Shown here: in pieces, positions 1-7,397 of the stretch
Numbering within the stretch: position 1 is the first letter of the stretch
How the letters are laid out: the number at the start of each line of letters is the position of its first letter
Assembly (NCBI GenBank): GCA_052035915.1
Contig: JBPOHE010000110.1
Coordinates: forward strand, 1-36,360
Direction: 5' to 3'
Origin: JBPOHE01 sp052035915
GTDB taxonomy: Bacteria; Pseudomonadota; Gammaproteobacteria; Chromatiales; Chromatiaceae
DNA: 36,360 nucleotides
The notes under the pieces: model-generated
What the model was told of the DNA's origin: nothing
The model's database searches: none
What the model saw: the letters and a program-made list of their open reading frames with translations, nothing else
Translations under genes and position numbers: made by a program

Positions 1-250
1 GTCGATCGCTATGATCTCCCCAGGGAGCGCGCCGGCCACGGAGCTGATCCAGTTGGCGAAACAGCTTTGGAGTCCCTTGGGCGAGAGCGAGATCATGACG
101 ACTCGGATTCGGTCATGGGAAGGCACCTCATTGGTAAAGGGTAAGAACCGCCGCAACCACTCGATCTTGGCTTTCCCAAACTCCTCAATCGCCTCCCAAC
201 CTTCAGCGCCGAGAAGGGCGTGAAAAAATCCACCGGCATGGCTCTTGCCT
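1..250 (-). pseudogene. ISAs1-family transposase remnant, frameshifted and cut by the window edge
   Basis: Reading the minus strand, one frame gives GAEGWEAIEEFGKAKIEWLR, continuing to a VPSHD motif. This matches the N-terminal associated domain of ISAs1/H-repeat transposases such as E. coli YhhI (GAEGWEDIEDFG, IPVHD). Near positions 75-95 the homology moves to another frame, giving LQSCFANWISSVAG and then PGEIIAID at the window edge. The latter is the start of the catalytic core, where the first Asp of the DDE triad sits in VIAIDGK. The frame change and the lack of a convincing N-terminal start show a dead copy. How far it continues to the left cannot be seen. Family assignment is from remembered motif similarity; the frameshift is direct reading. 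Confidence 0.72.
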
Positions 251-403
251 CCGCGAAAAAGGAGAACGATGCCAGGTATCCCATTGATGTAAAGCCTCGG
301 ATTGCGCGTTTGCTCTGCTCCACACTATGAGGCAACAACTCTCAACAAAATGCTCTACAATCCATGTTCTCTTAAATAGAGAAGGCCACTATAACAATAA
401 ATC

Positions 404-432
404 TTGTAATGGGCAGAGAAATCCAGTAATAT
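404..432 (+). promoter_or_regulatory. Promoter for tRNA-fMet
   Basis: A sigma70-like pair: TTGTAA at 404-409 and TAATAT at 427-432 with a 17-nt spacer. The predicted start lies about 4-5 nt before the tRNA at 444. Assigned by consensus only. Confidence 0.55.
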
Positions 433-443
433 TGGCGTTCTGA

Positions 444-517
<74 letters not shown>

Positions 518-620
518 CTATCTTGTTTGTCTTGACGCTTGAGCCAAGCCTTCTTGGGGATCGATTTCTCGGTGCTTTGCGCGCAAAAAAGTGCGCTTGA
601 GACCAATAAGACAATACAAT

Positions 621-646
621 AGGGCCTGCAAGGCCCTTTTTATTTT
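621..646 (+). terminator. Rho-independent terminator after tRNA-fMet
   Basis: AGGGCCT (621-627), loop GCA, AGGCCCT (631-637), followed by a T-rich run TTTTATTTT. It separates the tRNA from nusA and resembles the pnp terminator at 9512-9534. Confidence 0.8.
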
Positions 647-765
647 GTCTTCCATGGGATGGTGGTATGGCATTCCCAATATGTAAAGCAGTGCCGCATA
701 TGTGGTATAGCTGTAAATTGGTTAATACCTGACAAGTGAAATATTTTTGCTCCATCAATATTTTT

Positions 766-875
766 TGATTAGCGAGATGACTCAACTAGGTACGGTGGAT
801 TTGATCGCTCTTGCGCTGAATCGTGGGAGCGATCAATGCTAGTATGGCGGATTGAATGAGATTCCTCGCTAATCA
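766..875. mobile_element. 110-bp MITE-like element with IS1595-type ends
   Basis: Perfect 11-bp terminal inverted repeats, TGATTAGCGAG (766-776) and CTCGCTAATCA (865-875). They are identical to the outer 11 bp of the IS1595-type element at 9687-10343. Inside is a perfect 10-bp dyad, TTGATCGCTC (801-810) and GAGCGATCAA (827-836). The flanking octamers ATATTTTT and GTATGTTT agree at 6 of 8 positions and could be a decayed target duplication, IS1595 elements usually making 8-bp duplications. It has no coding capacity. It lies where rimP would be expected. Confidence 0.6.
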
Positions 876-950
876 GTATGTTTTTCGTTGAAATGCATGT
901 TATATATTTATTGGATATTACCATATCGCAGTAATGGTTCCTGTGTTAGA

Positions 951-978
951 TTGCTTAAAAAACTAGATGGGTTAATGT
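951..978 (+). promoter_or_regulatory. Candidate nusA operon promoter
   Basis: TTGCTT (951-956), 16-nt spacer, TAATGT (973-978), about 120 nt before the nusA start. Several other AT-rich hexamers are present, so this is only the best-looking candidate. A promoter is expected here because the tRNA transcript terminates at 621-646. Confidence 0.25.
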
Positions 979-1101
979 TTGTTTTATGTTGAGTGCGTCG
1001 CGGCGAATATGTTTTGGCCATTAATAGATAGCAGCTGCCGTTGTCGCTTTCCCAGATAGCTTAGCACGTTTGTGCCAGTATTGTGAGTGGGATAAGGATA
1101 A

Positions 1102-2646
1102 ATGAATAAAGAGATTTTGCAGGTTGTCGACGCGGTATCCAACGAAAAAGGTGTCGCGAAAGACGTTATATTTGAAGCACTTGAGGCGGCTTTGGCGTCT
1201 GCGACAAAGAAGAGATATGTCGGTGAAGATATTGATGTTCGTGTTGTTGTTGATCGGAAAACAGGCGAATATTATGCATTTCGCCGCTGGCTTGTTGTTG
1301 ATGATGATGTATCAGATCTCATTAGAGATCGGCAACTAACTGGTATGCAAATGTGTCTTTCTGATGCCAGAAAAATCTGTTCAGACGTGGCGCTTGAGCA
1401 GTATGTTGAACAACCCATCGAATCCGTGGCGTTCGGACGTATTGCTGCCCAAACTGCCAAACAAGTTATTGTGCAAAAAGTGCGTGAAGCCGAAAGGGCA
1501 AAGGTAGTAGAAGCTTATGAAGGTCTAAAAGGTGATTTGATCACTGGGGTTGTAAAGCGTATTGAATGGGGTAATGTGATACTTGATCTTGGCAATAATG
1601 CTGAGGCGTATATCAGTAAGAATGACCTTATACCAAGAGAGTCGGTTCGTGTCGGAGATAGGTTGAGGGGTATTCTTTATGATATTCGCTCCGAGCAGAA
1701 AGGGCCTCAGCTTTTTGTAAGCAGAATGGCGCCGGAGTTGCTAATAGAATTATTTAAGCTTGAAGTCCCTGAGGTGGGCGAAGGCCTTATTGAAATCAAG
1801 GGAGCAGCTCGGGACGCAGGCTCTCGTGCGAAAATAGCTGTGAGATCAAAAGATACTCGCATTGATCCGGTCGGGGCGTGTGTAGGTATGCGTGGTTCGC
1901 GGGTTCAAGCTGTGTCAAATGAGCTGGCTGGGGAAAGAGTAGATATTATACTATGGGATATTAATCCGGCACAATATGTAATCAATGCGATGGCGCCGGC
2001 TGATGTGGTGTCTATCGTCGTGGACGAAGAATCGCATAGTATGGATGTGGCGGTTAAGGAAGAGAACCTATCTCAGGCAATTGGGCGCGGTGGCCAAAAT
2101 GTTCGTCTAGCAACTCAGCTGACAGGTTGGGAACTGAACGTTATGAATGAGTTCCAGGCTGCTGAAAAAACCGAGGCTGAAACTAAATCACTTATTCGTG
2201 AATTCCAAGCCCAGCTTGATGTTGATGAGGAAGTTGCTACGATTTTAGTGCAGGAGGGTTTTTCGTCTATTGATGAAATCGCCTACGTTCCGCTTAACGA
2301 GATGCTTGCTATAGATGAGTTCGATGAAGACATTGTTAATGAGCTCCGAAATCGTGCTAAAGATGTTCTTTTAACGAAAGCCATTGCGAATGAAGAGGCT
2401 ATTTTTGTTAAGGATGATAAAATTGCTGGTAACCCGGCAAAGGATCTATTAGATATAGAAGGAATGGATAATGGTTTGGCTTATGAGCTAGCCCGGCGTG
2501 GTGTGTTAACATCAGGTGATCTTGCTGAATTATCAGTTGATGATTTAATGGAAATCCAGGGTATGGAGAAAAACAGGGCAGCAGAGCTTATTATGACAGC
2601 ACGGCAACCATGGTTTAGGGACGATGAAGCAGGTTTAAATACCTGA
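1102..2646 (+). CDS. nusA: Transcription termination/antitermination factor NusA
   Basis: 514 residues, close to E. coli NusA (495) along its whole length. The N-terminal RNA-polymerase-binding domain begins MNKEILQVVDAVSNEK and contains FRRWLVVDD. The S1 domain follows around residues 130-200 (GVVKRIEWGNVILDLGNNAE). KH1 and KH2 follow (IDPVGACVGMRGSRVQAVS; ENLSQAIGRGGQNVRLA). The C-terminus has the two acidic helix-hairpin-helix repeats typical of proteobacterial NusA (VQEGFSSIDEIAYVP; GLAYELARRGVLTSGDLAEL). The ATG start has AAGGA about 6 nt upstream. NusA binds RNA polymerase and modulates pausing, termination and rRNA antitermination. It is first gene of the operon here, 13 nt before infB. 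Codon use is AT-biased compared with genes after 9770. Confidence 0.98.
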   Translation: MNKEILQVVDAVSNEKGVAKDVIFEALEAALASATKKRYVGEDIDVRVVVDRKTGEYYAFRRWLVVDDDVSDLIRDRQLTGMQMCLSDARKICSDVALEQYVEQPIESVAFGRIAAQTAKQVIVQKVREAERAKVVEAYEGLKGDLITGVVKRIEWGNVILDLGNNAEAYISKNDLIPRESVRVGDRLRGILYDIRSEQKGPQLFVSRMAPELLIELFKLEVPEVGEGLIEIKGAARDAGSRAKIAVRSKDTRIDPVGACVGMRGSRVQAVSNELAGERVDIILWDINPAQYVINAMAPADVVSIVVDEESHSMDVAVKEENLSQAIGRGGQNVRLATQLTGWELNVMNEFQAAEKTEAETKSLIREFQAQLDVDEEVATILVQEGFSSIDEIAYVPLNEMLAIDEFDEDIVNELRNRAKDVLLTKAIANEEAIFVKDDKIAGNPAKDLLDIEGMDNGLAYELARRGVLTSGDLAELSVDDLMEIQGMEKNRAAELIMTARQPWFRDDEAGLNT

Positions 2647-2659
2647 GGAGGCCTAGGCA

Positions 2660-5416
2660 ATGACTAAAACTACAGTAAAACAATTAGCTGAGGTCGTGGG
2701 GATTCCTGTTGAACGGCTACTAAGTCAGTTGGATGCAGCTGGACTCAGTGTTCCAACTCCAGAGACCGTTATTTCTGACACCGAAAAGGGGCGTCTTCTT
2801 AGCTACCTTCGTAGAAGTCATGGAAAAGAGGAAGAATTAACGGATGGTGGACCTCGCAAGATAACTCTGAAAAGAAAAGTAGTTAGTGAACTTAGCCAAC
2901 CTGCAGTACAGCCACGTCAAAGTGGTGGCTTGCTTGGTGTGCGATCTTTAGGGCGTTCCGTTAACCAGACACGAACAACGAAAACAATAAGTGTTGAGGT
3001 ACGACGGAAAAAAACTTATGTGAAGAGAAGCACCATTGCCGAAGAACAACTAAGACAGGATGTTGCCGAGGCCGCTCGGAAAGCTTTAGCCGAACAAGAA
3101 GAGCAGCAACGTCGAGTTGAAGCCGAAGCAGAAGCCCGTCGTGCAATCGATGAAGCTAGACGTCGTTCCGAGGAAGAACTGGCTAAGTTGAGAGATGAAG
3201 AGGAGGCAAAACGACGTAAGCAAGAAGAAGAGATTCTCAGGCTTGTTGAAGAGGAGTCTCGTAAACGAGACTTTGAAGCGAAGCAGCAAGCTGAAGCTGA
3301 AGAAGAGGCGCGAAGAATCAAGGTTCTTGAGGAGGAGCAGGCTCTCCAAGAGGAGCAACGTAAATTGGCCATAGAAGAAACAAAGGCCAATTTACCAGAA
3401 TATGGTACGGCAAGCCTCATTGAAAAGGAGAAGGAGAAAGAAAAAGCAATAAAAAAAGCACCGCGTCGTAAAGAGCGGAATCGAAGTGGCACTTTTGATA
3501 TTTCGAAGGATGACGAAGACATCACTCTTTTCAGCCGGGAAGAGCTTCATGTAGCTGAAGATAAACGTGGTCGGCGTAGCAATAAGCAGCGCCAAGTTAG
3601 TAAACGGCCCGGTCAACTGTTGCTTGAGTCAGGGCATGGGTTTGTACGTCCGACGGCTCCTGTTGTTCGGGAAGTTCCAATACCAGATACTATTTCTGTA
3701 GGAGATTTGGCATTACGGATGTCGGTTAAAGCGAATGAAGTGATTAAAACGCTCATGAAGCTTGGTAACATGGCATCAATTAATCAGAATCTTGATCGAG
3801 ACACGGCTATTCTGGTAGTAGAGGAGCTCGGCCACAGAGCTATTGTCCAGAAGCCGGAAAATCTTGAAGAAGAATTGCTTCACAACTTGATAAAGGGAAA
3901 AAAACTTAAACCCAGAGCGCCTGTGGTGACAATCATGGGGCATGTGGACCATGGTAAAACCTCGCTGCTCGATCATATCCGTTCTAGTCGAGTCGCAGCA
4001 GGAGAGGCGGGAGGTATTACTCAGCACATTGGTGCTTATCATGTTGAGACAGATCGTGGTGTGATTACTTTTCTTGATACACCTGGTCATGCCGCTTTCA
4101 GTGCTATGCGAGCCAGAGGCGCCAAGGTCACGGACATCGTTATCTTAGTGGTTGCCGCTGATGATGGTGTTATGCCGCAGACTGTCGAGGCAATTCAACA
4201 TGCGCGTGCAGCCGGCGTACCCCTAGTGGTGGCTATTAACAAAATTGATAAGGCTGAGGCTAATCCTGAGCGGGTTATGCAAGAACTATCTCGTCATTCG
4301 GTTCTGTCTGAAGCATGGGGTGGTGATACGATGTTCGTACAAGTATCAGCCAAGAAAGGCCTTGGGATAGATGAATTGCTTGAAACAGTACTCCTTCAAG
4401 CGGAAATACTCGAACTCAAGGCACCCGTTGATGGAGCTGCCCAGGGCACCATTATAGAATCCAGCCTGGACAAAGGCCGTGGTCCTATCGCCACTGTTTT
4501 GATGCAATCCGGGACCCTTAGGCGTGGCGACATGCTCCTTTCCAGTCAGGAGTTCGGGCGTGTGCGTGCTATGTTTGATGAGAAAGGACGGCAAGTTAAG
4601 GAGGCAGGCCCATCAATTCCGGTTGTTGTGGTTGGACTATCCGGCACACCAGATGCGGGTGAGGATGTGGTGGTAATGCCCGATGAGAAAAGTGCTCGAG
4701 ATGTGGCAGAGCTGAGAAGAGCTCGCTTGCGCGATAACAAACTAGCTGGACAGAAAATCGCTAAACTTGACGATCTGTTCTTTCAGATGTCAGAGGGTGA
4801 GGCGCGTCATGTCAATCTCATCATTAAGGCTGATGTGCAGGGTAGCGTCGAGGCTCTGCGGGAAGCTCTGTTGCAAACCTCTACCGATGAAGTCAAGGTT
4901 AGAGTGATAGGTGCTGGTGTTGGCGGTATTAACGAATCGGACGCTAATCTAGCCTTTACCTCGAATGCCATCATTATAGGTTTTAATGTTCGTGCTGATA
5001 CAACAGCACGGCGGTTGATTGAAGATAAAGGTCTCGACCTTCGTTACTACAGTATCATCTATGAAGTTATTGACGACGTCAAAAAAGCAATTAGCGGCCT
5101 CCTTTCTCCCGAAGTTCGAGAGGAAATCATTGGTCTTGCGGCAGTACGAGAGGTGTTTCGTTCTGCGAAGATCGGGGCTGTTGCTGGATGTATGGTCATT
5201 GAGGGGATAGTAAAGCGGAATCATCCTATTCGTGTCTTGAGAGACAATGTGGTGATCTATGAGGGTACATTAGAATCCTTGCGTCGCTTCAAGGAAGATG
5301 TTTCCGAGGTAAAATCAGGTATGGAATGTGGTATTGGAGTGAAGAACTATAATGATGTCCGTATTGGCGACCACATTGAGGTCTTTGCCCGTACTGAAAC
5401 GGTACGTTCCATTTAA
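2660..5416 (+). CDS. infB: Translation initiation factor IF-2
   Basis: 918 residues. An IF2 N-terminal domain (residues 1-50, VKQLAEVVGIPVERLLSQL) is followed by a long charged coiled-coil region rich in Glu/Arg/Lys (about 120-260). A second N-terminal module (about 340-385) precedes the GTPase. G motifs are visible: GHVDHGKT at 427-434, DTPGH at 473-477, NKID at 527-530. Domains II, III and IV run to the C-terminus, ending with the fMet-tRNA-binding domain (GMECGIGVKNYNDVRIGD). IF-2 is a cytoplasmic GTPase that places initiator tRNA on the 30S subunit and promotes 50S joining. GAGGAGG about 9 nt upstream overlaps the end of nusA, indicating cotranscription. Length is close to E. coli IF2-alpha (890). 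Confidence 0.98.
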   Translation: MTKTTVKQLAEVVGIPVERLLSQLDAAGLSVPTPETVISDTEKGRLLSYLRRSHGKEEELTDGGPRKITLKRKVVSELSQPAVQPRQSGGLLGVRSLGRSVNQTRTTKTISVEVRRKKTYVKRSTIAEEQLRQDVAEAARKALAEQEEQQRRVEAEAEARRAIDEARRRSEEELAKLRDEEEAKRRKQEEEILRLVEEESRKRDFEAKQQAEAEEEARRIKVLEEEQALQEEQRKLAIEETKANLPEYGTASLIEKEKEKEKAIKKAPRRKERNRSGTFDISKDDEDITLFSREELHVAEDKRGRRSNKQRQVSKRPGQLLLESGHGFVRPTAPVVREVPIPDTISVGDLALRMSVKANEVIKTLMKLGNMASINQNLDRDTAILVVEELGHRAIVQKPENLEEELLHNLIKGKKLKPRAPVVTIMGHVDHGKTSLLDHIRSSRVAAGEAGGITQHIGAYHVETDRGVITFLDTPGHAAFSAMRARGAKVTDIVILVVAADDGVMPQTVEAIQHARAAGVPLVVAINKIDKAEANPERVMQELSRHSVLSEAWGGDTMFVQVSAKKGLGIDELLETVLLQAEILELKAPVDGAAQGTIIESSLDKGRGPIATVLMQSGTLRRGDMLLSSQEFGRVRAMFDEKGRQVKEAGPSIPVVVVGLSGTPDAGEDVVVMPDEKSARDVAELRRARLRDNKLAGQKIAKLDDLFFQMSEGEARHVNLIIKADVQGSVEALREALLQTSTDEVKVRVIGAGVGGINESDANLAFTSNAIIIGFNVRADTTARRLIEDKGLDLRYYSIIYEVIDDVKKAISGLLSPEVREEIIGLAAVREVFRSAKIGAVAGCMVIEGIVKRNHPIRVLRDNVVIYEGTLESLRRFKEDVSEVKSGMECGIGVKNYNDVRIGDHIEVFARTETVRSI

Positions 5417-5431
5417 GTAAGGTTTGTTTAC

Positions 5432-5830
5432 ATGCGAGAATTCTCGAGAAGCGATCGACTCTCGTCCCAGTTTCAACGTGAGTTGGCTGTCTTGATCCGT
5501 GATGAAATCAGGGATTCTCGCTTGGGGATGGTAACCGTGCAAGCCGTGTGCCTCAGTAAAGACCTGTCCTATGCCAAGGTGTTTTTTACTTTTATGGGGG
5601 GGCGTCTTAATGTACGAGAGACATCTAAGGTACTCAACCAAACAGCAGGATTTCTTCGCCGTCTTTTAGGCCAAAGGATTGTGATGCGAACCATCCCAGA
5701 ATTGTATTTTGAATACGATGAATCGATTGAGCGTGGAAGGCAGCTTTCTGCATTGATAGATCGTGCTCGGCAGGAAGACGATGCAGCTTTTTCGGTAATC
5801 TCCAATCCTGCTGGGATTTCTAATGAGTGA
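5432..5830 (+). CDS. rbfA: 30S ribosome-binding factor RbfA
   Basis: 132 residues, the usual family length. It starts MREFSRSDRLSSQFQRELA and contains the KH-like core LSYAKVFFTF, then LLGQRIVMRTIPELYFEYDESIERG, the typical RbfA signature near the C-terminus. RbfA binds near helix 1 of 16S rRNA during late 30S maturation and cold adaptation. It lies 15 nt after infB and overlaps truB by 8 nt (the truB ATG at 5823 precedes the rbfA stop), suggesting translational coupling. Confidence 0.97.
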   Translation: MREFSRSDRLSSQFQRELAVLIRDEIRDSRLGMVTVQAVCLSKDLSYAKVFFTFMGGRLNVRETSKVLNQTAGFLRRLLGQRIVMRTIPELYFEYDESIERGRQLSALIDRARQEDDAAFSVISNPAGISNE

Positions 5831-6746
5831 GCAGAACTCAGTGAAGCGCCGGAATATCTCTGGTCTCCTGCTGCTTGATAAGCCTATCGGTCTGACTTCC
5901 AATGATGCATTACAACGCGTCAAACGCATCTATATGGCGCAGAAGGCAGGGCATACTGGTAGCTTGGATCCGCTTGCCACCGGATTATTGCCCATTTGCT
6001 TCGGGCAAGCAACTAAACTTTCTGGGTTGTTGCTTGACATCGATAAGCGTTATCGTGTGCGGTTGCGTTTGGGTATCACTACTGCTACAGGCGATAGAGA
6101 GGGAGAAGTTATCGATGAACGGGCAACAGATAATGTGACCGAGGCTGAGGTTTTGGATGTGCTTCCTCGGTTTCAGGGCTTTATTCAGCAAATACCCCCG
6201 ATGTTCTCTGCTATTAAACAGAAAGGGAAACGCTTATACATCTTGGCTCGTCAAGGCATTGAAGTTGAGAGAGCTGCACGGGAAGTATACATCTATGCTC
6301 TTGATCTGGTCGAATGTAAATTGCCTGAAATTGAACTCGATATCCATTGTAGCAAGGGTACATATGTGCGAGCCTTGGTTGAGGATCTGGGGCGGGCTTT
6401 GGGCTGTGGGGCGCATGTACTCGAGCTCCGACGAACGGCAGTAGGTCCATATCTCGAAAAGGATATTATTGATATGCCAAGATTAGAGCAACTTGCTACA
6501 GAAAATGATCCCTCCATGTTGGATGCGTTACTTTACCCAATTGATAGTGCTTTGAGAGGATGGCCGGAATTACAGCTATCGGGCGATACCTTGTTTTATT
6601 TCACTACTGGACAAGCGGTATTAGTTCCTAAGGCGCCATCCGCCGGTTGGGTGCGAATTTATTCGGGCGATAAGCGTTTTATAGGTACCGGGCAGATCCA
6701 GGAAGATGGTCGGGTTGCCCCACGTCGTTTGATGGTGGGTAATTGA
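5823..6746 (+). CDS. truB: tRNA pseudouridine(55) synthase TruB
   Basis: 307 residues. The N-terminal catalytic domain has GLLLLDKPIGLTSNDALQ and the motif GHTGSLDPLATGLLP with catalytic Asp49. CSKGTYVRALVEDLG, typical of the family, follows. A C-terminal PUA-like part ends at VAPRRLMVGN. TruB isomerises U55 in the T loop of tRNAs and acts as a tRNA chaperone. The start overlaps rbfA by 8 nt. It is last in the nusA-infB-rbfA-truB group; no strong terminator is evident before rpsO, so read-through is possible. Confidence 0.97.
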   Translation: MSEQNSVKRRNISGLLLLDKPIGLTSNDALQRVKRIYMAQKAGHTGSLDPLATGLLPICFGQATKLSGLLLDIDKRYRVRLRLGITTATGDREGEVIDERATDNVTEAEVLDVLPRFQGFIQQIPPMFSAIKQKGKRLYILARQGIEVERAAREVYIYALDLVECKLPEIELDIHCSKGTYVRALVEDLGRALGCGAHVLELRRTAVGPYLEKDIIDMPRLEQLATENDPSMLDALLYPIDSALRGWPELQLSGDTLFYFTTGQAVLVPKAPSAGWVRIYSGDKRFIGTGQIQEDGRVAPRRLMVGN

Positions 6747-6957
6747 TATGGTAATCATTACATTATGCCGGTGCATGAAAATGGGGTCCTCTGCCCTTGA
6801 TCAATAGTACTCCCAAGGCAAACGCATAATGAATTCTAATTATGGCTCTTAATCAGTAAGTTGTGACTCATGTCTAATCCAGATCATGAGCTATAATCCA
6901 TTGATTTATATAGTCAGGCGGTTGCCTGGAGTACTCCCTGCTTGCAAGCAAAGATCC

Positions 6958-6966
6958 TGATATAAT
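6958..6966 (+). promoter_or_regulatory. rpsO promoter, extended -10
   Basis: TGA followed by consensus TATAAT (6961-6966) forms an extended -10 element (TGnTATAAT). No strong -35 lies at 16-18 nt, as is common for extended -10 promoters. The inferred start near 6973 gives a leader of about 120 nt for rpsO. E. coli has an rpsO promoter at the same place. Confidence 0.6.
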
Positions 6967-6994
6967 CGCATTCTTCGATTACCAGGAGAATTCG

Positions 6995-7022
6995 GGTAGC
7001 CTGAACTCATTGTTGGGTTACC
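6995..7022 (+). promoter_or_regulatory. Hairpin in the rpsO leader, possible S15 autoregulation site
   Basis: GGTAGCC (6995-7001) pairs with GGTTACC (7016-7022), 7 bp with one G-U pair and a 14-nt loop, in the presumed rpsO 5' untranslated region. Ribosomal protein S15 represses its own translation through leader structures in many bacteria. Identity with any known S15 leader class is not established. Confidence 0.35.
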
Positions 7023-7092
7023 TGTTGGCCGTTATTACCACAATGGTCGAAAAGGTTGTTCGTTTAGCTTCAAATAGAGGAGAAGCATTATC

Positions 7093-7362
7093 ATGACAAT
7101 GAGCGTAGCGGAGAAAAAGGCCGTCGTCGATGATTACAAGCGTAGTCAAGCCGATACAGGCTCTCCAGAGGTGCAGGTTGCCCTCATGACTGTACGAATC
7201 AAGCAACTCACCGAGCATTTTCAGATTCATAAACATGATCACCATTCTCGCCAAGGATTGGTGCGGTTAGTGAATGCTCGCCGCAAGCTTCTGGATTACT
7301 TAAAGTTGAAAGATAGCGAACGTTACCGCAGCCTCATTTCACGCCTTGGATTGCGTCGCTAG
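7093..7362 (+). CDS. rpsO: 30S ribosomal protein S15
   Basis: 89 residues, exactly the E. coli length. Hallmarks: DTGSPEVQVALMTVRI, HKHDHHSRQGLVRLV, RRKLLDYLK and C-terminal LISRLGLRR. S15 is a primary 16S rRNA binder (three-way junction of helices 20-22) that nucleates platform assembly. The first ATG is chosen because AGGAG lies 10 nt upstream; a second in-frame ATG two codons later would be 16 nt from it. It is followed after 35 nt by pnp, the usual rpsO-pnp pair. Confidence 0.98.
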   Translation: MTMSVAEKKAVVDDYKRSQADTGSPEVQVALMTVRIKQLTEHFQIHKHDHHSRQGLVRLVNARRKLLDYLKLKDSERYRSLISRLGLRR

Positions 7363-7397
7363 GCCTAGAGTTTGATTCCTGCGGAGGGAAGAATAAA

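Larger units (their letters stand above)
518..1101. other. AT-rich spacer between tRNA-fMet and nusA, no gene
   Basis: In gammaproteobacteria this position normally holds rimP (about 150 codons). No reading frame here resembles RimP on either strand. The stretch holds the tRNA terminator, a miniature inverted-repeat element (766-875) and about 225 bp of AT-rich leader before nusA, in which the nusA promoter presumably lies. A minus-strand open frame over 477-785 ends in GVGFEPTTFGL, the well-known spurious translation of a tRNA 3' half, and is not a gene. Confidence 0.75.
6747..7092. other. truB-rpsO spacer with promoter and structured rpsO leader
   Basis: 346 bp without an ORF worth calling. 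The distal 130 bp hold an extended -10 promoter (6958-6966) and a leader hairpin (6995-7022). The proximal 200 bp are AT-rich and show no clear terminator. Confidence 0.6.

Noticed and set aside
366..383. GTTCTC-TTAAAT-AGAGAA upstream of the tRNA as a fourth dyad element
   Set aside because: There is no second GTTCT 41 bp away on either side and no GAAAAT-GCC box; probably coincidental in AT-rich DNA.
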